Positions 7,728 to 9,396 of a DNA stretch of 9,396 nucleotides are shown piece after piece. Made by a program: the position numbers and the translations under genes. This DNA comes from Chloroflexota bacterium (GTDB lineage: Bacteria > Chloroflexota > Anaerolineae > Anaerolineales > UBA4823). Every line of letters starts with the position of its first letter. The stretch's first letter is position 1. The notes under the pieces were generated by a model. That model was not told the DNA's origin. It worked only from the letters and a program-made list of their open reading frames with translations, and did no database searches. The DNA lies in NCBI GenBank assembly GCA_012798185.1, contig JAAZNS010000115.1:1-9396 (forward strand). Direction: 5' to 3'.

Positions 7728-7736
7728 ATTATAGCA
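7728..7736 (-). promoter_or_regulatory. extended -10 promoter of the HNH gene
   Basis: Read on the - strand, bases 7736 to 7728 are TGCTATAAT, a perfect TATAAT preceded by the TGn of an extended -10 promoter. No good -35 box is seen 16-18 bases further upstream, which extended -10 promoters can do without. The expected transcription start is about 7721, three bases before the ATG at 7718, leaving essentially no untranslated leader. Confidence 0.65.
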
Positions 7737-7872
7737 CGGGAATAAATTTCGGCGTAGGATTATGCAATACCCTCTTTAGGGGGATTAATGGACACCAGTT
7801 CGTGAGTTTTTATATATAGTGGTAAAGAATAAGGAAGCAGAGATTGACCGATTGATAATAACTTGTCATCAA

Positions 7873-7903
7873 TTGGAATCTAATATTCCAAGAAATATTC
7901 TTG
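7873..7903. promoter_or_regulatory. two abutting palindromes upstream of the attenuator promoter (possible operator)
   Basis: TTGGAAT CTAAT ATTCCAA (7873-7891) is a perfect 7-bp inverted repeat with a 5-base spacer. CAAGAA ATA TTCTTG (7889-7903) is a perfect 6-bp inverted repeat with a 3-base spacer. They share three bases, and the second covers the first half of the -35 box at 7901. The size and symmetry suit dimeric regulator sites, but the local A+T richness makes chance palindromes fairly likely and no known box is recognised. Confidence 0.35.
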
Positions 7904-7929
7904 CTCAATGAGTGTAAATTTATTATAAT
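7901..7929 (+). promoter_or_regulatory. promoter of the attenuator leader and presumably tyrS
   Basis: TATAAT at 7924-7929 is a perfect -10 box. TTGCTC at 7901-7906 is a weak -35 (only TTG matches) at the ideal 17-base spacing. Seven bases after the -10 box the predicted start falls on A7936, exactly the A of the leader-peptide ATG. A functional terminator about 80 bases downstream, with no other + strand gene upstream closer than 7169, also argues that a transcript starts here. Confidence 0.65.
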
Positions 7930-7935
7930 CAGCTT

Positions 7936-7968
7936 ATGTGTAGAAGATATTATTGTTATGCTTGGTAA
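7936..7968 (+). CDS. Tyr-rich attenuator leader peptide MCRRYYCYAW
   Basis: This is a 10-codon ORF, ATG at 7936 and TAA at 7966-7968, followed at once in frame by TAG (7969-7971). The peptide MCRRYYCYAW has Tyr at positions 5, 6 and 8 (all TAT), Cys at 2 and 7, and Trp at 10. Such clustering of one amino acid in a tiny ORF just before alternative hairpins is the mark of a ribosome-mediated attenuator, and the next gene is tyrosyl-tRNA synthetase. There is no Shine-Dalgarno; the ORF appears to start at the first transcribed base, so translation would be leaderless. The peptide itself probably has no function beyond positioning the ribosome. Control by Trp or Cys charging rather than Tyr is the main alternative. 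The ORF is too short for statistical support; the case rests on its context. Confidence 0.68.
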   Translation: MCRRYYCYAW

Positions 7969-7972
7969 TAGA

Positions 7973-8007
7973 ACCACTGTGGTGAGTTTTTCGCGCCCTC
8001 ACCGCAG
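7973..8007 (+). promoter_or_regulatory. antiterminator and competing small stem of the tyrS attenuator
   Basis: CTGTGGTGAG (7977-7986) pairs with CTCACCGCAG (7998-8007) over 10 bp, including one G-U pair, with an 11-base loop. This 2:3 stem uses the last three bases of the terminator's left arm, its whole loop and the first base of its right arm, so the two structures exclude each other. A smaller 1:2 stem, ACCA (7973-7976) with TGGT (7980-7983), would block segment 2. A ribosome finishing at the stop (7966-7968) should reach about 7979 and cover the start of segment 2, favouring termination. One stalled at the Tyr codons (7948-7959) should leave it free, favouring read-through. The pairings are read directly; the mechanism is inferred. 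Confidence 0.7.
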
Positions 8008-8019
8008 AGGGCGCGTTTT
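7992..8019 (+). terminator. intrinsic terminator of the tyrS leader
   Basis: CGCGCCCTC (7992-8000) and GAGGGCGCG (8007-8015) form a perfect 9-bp stem, eight pairs of which are G-C, with the loop ACCGCA, followed by TTTT at 8016-8019 and an A/T-rich tail. On the - strand the stem is followed by A residues, so it works on + strand transcripts only. The only + strand unit it can plausibly end is the short leader RNA of about 85 bases that starts near 7936. Confidence 0.85.
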
Positions 8020-8077
8020 AATTAATATTTACTGTCTTGGGATTGATTAGTAAACCTTGATTGGTCATGTTATCAAA

Positions 8078-8097
8078 TCACCTAAGCGAAGTGAGGG
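8078..8097. repeat. degenerate copy of the CCTGAGCGAAGCGAA dispersed repeat
   Basis: Bases 8078-8097 read TCACCTAAGCGAAGTGAGGG. With one deleted base this aligns to the left arm of the palindromic element at 8131 (TCACCCTGAGCGAAGCGAAA). No matching right arm is visible close by, so it looks like a decayed half copy. Confidence 0.5.
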
Positions 8098-8130
8098 AAG
8101 TAATTATTGGGGCAGTCTTAAATGCAAGCT

Positions 8131-8250
8131 GTCACCCTGAGCGAAGCGAAATGTCTTTTCATTCTACATAAAACGGATGTTTTGCTGCACTCAATATGGC
8201 AAAATCGACTTTTTTAACAGCCCCAGATACTTCGCTGCGCTTAAGATGAC
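8131..8250. repeat. 120-bp palindromic dispersed repeat (REP/MITE-like)
   Basis: The left arm GTCACCCTGAGCGAAGCGAA (8131-8150, continuing ATGTC) and the right arm (8226-8250), whose reverse complement begins GTCATCTTAAGCGCAGCGAA, match at about 19 of 25 positions. The inner 70 bases are A/T-rich and contain a small TTTTGC/GCAAAA stem (8180-8204). Arms of the type CCTGAGCGAAGCGAA are a dispersed intergenic repeat that I recognise from Chloroflexota and other genomes. There is no coding capacity, and no obvious target-site duplication. Because it lies between the attenuator and tyrS, it would be part of the tyrS mRNA leader and could fold into one long hairpin. Confidence 0.7.
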
Positions 8251-8299
8251 TGATAATGCTTCTGATAATCCCATAGATCATATTCGATGGAGTAAAAAT

Positions 8300-9396
8300 A
8301 TGAAAATGACCATTGACGAGCAGGTCGAATATCTAATGCGAGGAACGGAATATGGCGATGACGCTCTCAAACAGGTAATGGCAGACGAACTGCGCCAGCG
8401 CTTGATTGAAGCTGAAAAAGAAGGGCGACCACTGCGCGTCTATTGTGGATACGATCCGCGTACCGCGGATCTGCACCTGGGGCATACTATCACCATGCGC
8501 AAACTGCGCCAATTCCAGGAATTGGGACACGAGGTGATATTCCTGATCGGTAACTATACATCATTAATAGGCGATCCTTCAGATAAAGATGTGCTGCGCC
8601 CCCAATTGACACCCGAACAGACTGAAGAGAATGGGCGCACTTATGCTGAGCAGGCTTACCGGGTGCTGGACCGCGAGAAAACCCTGATTAAATATAATGC
8701 TGATTGGCTCTCTAAATTAAATTTTGCAGATCTGATAAAGCTGGCTTCGAATTTTACGATTCAGCAATTCTTGACCCGCGAGAATTTTAAGCTGCGCTGG
8801 GAGAAAGGCGATGCTATTTACCTTCACGAAACCTTTTATTCGATCATGCAAGGTTACGACGCTTATGCCATGCGGACCGACGTACAGGTGGGAGGCACCG
8901 ACCAATTGTTCAATATTGTCACGGCTGCCCGCAAGGTGATGACTTTCTTGGGTGAAAAACCCAATATTGCCATTATTATGGGAATTCTACCCGGTACAGA
9001 CGGCGTAGTGCGGATGAGCAAATCGCTGGGTAATCACATTCCGCTTAATACGACTGCGGAAGATATGTATGGCAAGGTGATGAGCGTTCCCGATGTTGCG
9101 ATGGGTACTTACTTCCGCCTGGTGACGCGCTGGTCTACCAAGGAAATTGAAGCCCTTGAAAGTGGTATACAGGAGGGAAAAATTCACCCGCGGGATGCAA
9201 AGATGAAGCTGGCGCGGGAAATTGTAGAGATATTTTACAATGCCGACACAGCCAGACAGGCTGAAGAAGCCTTTGTGCAAGTCTTCCAACGCGGCGCAGC
9301 ACCGGAAGATATGCAAGAATATAAATTGCAGGCAGGTCAGACGGTGCTGGATGTGATGCTGGCGGGGAATCTGGTCACCAGTAAGAGCGAAGCAAG
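8300..9396 (+). CDS. tyrS: tyrosyl-tRNA synthetase (3' end beyond window)
   Basis: This class I aminoacyl-tRNA synthetase charges tRNA-Tyr with tyrosine in the cytoplasm. The first 365 codons are present and open to the window end. The HIGH motif appears as HLGH (59-62) after 'VYCGYDPRTAD', and the KMSKS loop as RMSKS (238-242). The tyrosine-pocket helix is 'YSIMQGYDAYAM' (180-191), with Y180, Q184 and D187 in the pattern used to recognise tyrosine, which sets it apart from TrpRS. 'VGGTDQLFN' (197-205) is also typical. The last residues seen (about 345-365, 'TVLDVMLAGNLVTSKSEA') are the start of the C-terminal S4 RNA-binding domain, so roughly 40-60 residues are probably missing. GGAG (8289-8292) lies 7 bases before the chosen ATG; a second ATG at codon 3 is less well spaced. 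The upstream leader contains a Tyr-codon attenuator. Confidence 0.95.
   Translation, partial: MKMTIDEQVEYLMRGTEYGDDALKQVMADELRQRLIEAEKEGRPLRVYCGYDPRTADLHLGHTITMRKLRQFQELGHEVIFLIGNYTSLIGDPSDKDVLRPQLTPEQTEENGRTYAEQAYRVLDREKTLIKYNADWLSKLNFADLIKLASNFTIQQFLTRENFKLRWEKGDAIYLHETFYSIMQGYDAYAMRTDVQVGGTDQLFNIVTAARKVMTFLGEKPNIAIIMGILPGTDGVVRMSKSLGNHIPLNTTAEDMYGKVMSVPDVAMGTYFRLVTRWSTKEIEALESGIQEGKIHPRDAKMKLAREIVEIFYNADTARQAEEAFVQVFQRGAAPEDMQEYKLQAGQTVLDVMLAGNLVTSKSEA

Larger units (their letters stand above)
7719..8299. other. 581-base gene-poor stretch: divergent promoters, attenuator and repeats
   Basis: No protein-coding gene larger than a leader peptide is supported here. From left to right it holds the HNH promoter (- strand); about 135 bases (7737-7872) in which I see only short A+T-rich sequence and a weak CCCTC/GGGGG hairpin near 7770; two abutting palindromes (7873-7903); a + strand promoter (7901-7929); the 10-codon Tyr-rich leader ORF (7936-7968); the antiterminator and terminator stems (7973-8019); a degenerate repeat (8078-8097); a palindromic repeat (8131-8250); and the tyrS ribosome binding site GGAG (8289-8292). 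Confidence 0.8.

Noticed and set aside
7936..8019. T-box riboswitch controlling tyrS
   Set aside because: The region between the predicted transcription start and the terminator is only about 80 bases, too short for a T-box. The conserved AGGGTGGNACCGCG element is absent; the ACCGC in the terminator loop is a coincidental fragment.
7936..8019. Trans-acting small RNA of about 85 bases
   Set aside because: Promoter plus terminator alone would fit an sRNA, but the Tyr-rich ORF, the mutually exclusive stems and the downstream tyrS are better explained by attenuation. The terminated leader could still have a second role.
8180..8215. Second intrinsic terminator before tyrS (TTTTGC/GCAAAA stem then six T)
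   Set aside because: The stem is 6-7 bp, mostly A-T, with a 13-base loop, and the T-run begins 5 bases after the stem. It is too weak to call and lies inside the palindromic repeat.
8078..8250. CRISPR array from the repeated GCGAAG motifs
   Set aside because: Only two or three divergent copies, in both orientations, with irregular spacing; they form a palindromic dispersed repeat, not direct repeats with spacers.
8241..8269. Independent tyrS promoter (TTAAGA, 17 bases, GATAAT)
   Set aside because: The -35 matches only 4 of 6 and the -10 is one of two identical CTGATAAT copies in A/T-rich sequence. It is possible but not strong enough to list; it matters because it would bypass the attenuator.

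Overview
This window is about 46-47% G+C (estimated by eye) and looks like chromosomal DNA of a mesophilic bacterium. Anaerolineae-type Chloroflexota is my best guess. The guess rests on the style of the proteins (a short FtsK/SpoIIIE, an actinobacterial/chloroflexal style Lgt, a stand-alone HNH protein opening 'VLVLNANFEPINV'), on several starts without a Shine-Dalgarno, and on dispersed repeats containing CCTGAGCGAAGCGAA, which are familiar from that phylum. It is an inference, not a proof.

Layout, left to right. (1) 1-161 is the tail of an EamA/DMT-family membrane transporter. (2) 169-3904 is a tight + strand membrane/cell-division cluster: a DNA translocase FtsK, a CDP-alcohol phosphatidyltransferase overlapping its end, and prolipoprotein diacylglyceryl transferase Lgt. 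(3) A short intergenic gap with a good sigma70-type promoter (3943-3971) leads into an ABC exporter pair. The pair is an ATPase (3994-4938) and an overlapping permease (4928-6385), in which an ABC-2 permease is fused to a SpoIIM/DUF95-type membrane domain. A metallo-beta-lactamase-fold hydrolase (6414-7169) follows in the same direction. (4) An HNH endonuclease-family gene lies convergently on the - strand (7203-7718), with an extended -10 promoter almost touching its start codon. (5) A gene-poor stretch, 7719-8299, precedes tyrosyl-tRNA synthetase (8300 to beyond the window end).

The gene-poor stretch is the most interesting part. It holds two abutting palindromes, a promoter with a perfect TATAAT, and, starting exactly where transcription should start, a 10-codon ORF encoding MCRRYYCYAW with three Tyr codons and tandem stops. 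Downstream are three mutually exclusive RNA stems: a small 1:2 stem, a 10-bp antiterminator and a 9-bp GC-rich intrinsic terminator followed by TTTT. This is the architecture of a ribosome-mediated transcription attenuator, and the next gene is tyrS. I infer a tyrosine-responsive, leaderless-leader-peptide attenuator controlling tyrS. If ribosomes stall at the Tyr codons, the 2:3 stem can form and transcription continues. If the peptide is finished, the ribosome at the stop covers the start of segment 2 and the terminator forms.

Between the attenuator and tyrS sit a degenerate single copy (8078-8097) and a complete 120-bp palindromic copy (8131-8250) of a dispersed repeat. These may have lengthened the original leader. 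Apart from the attenuator and the ABC-2/SpoIIM fusion, the genes look like ordinary housekeeping content.
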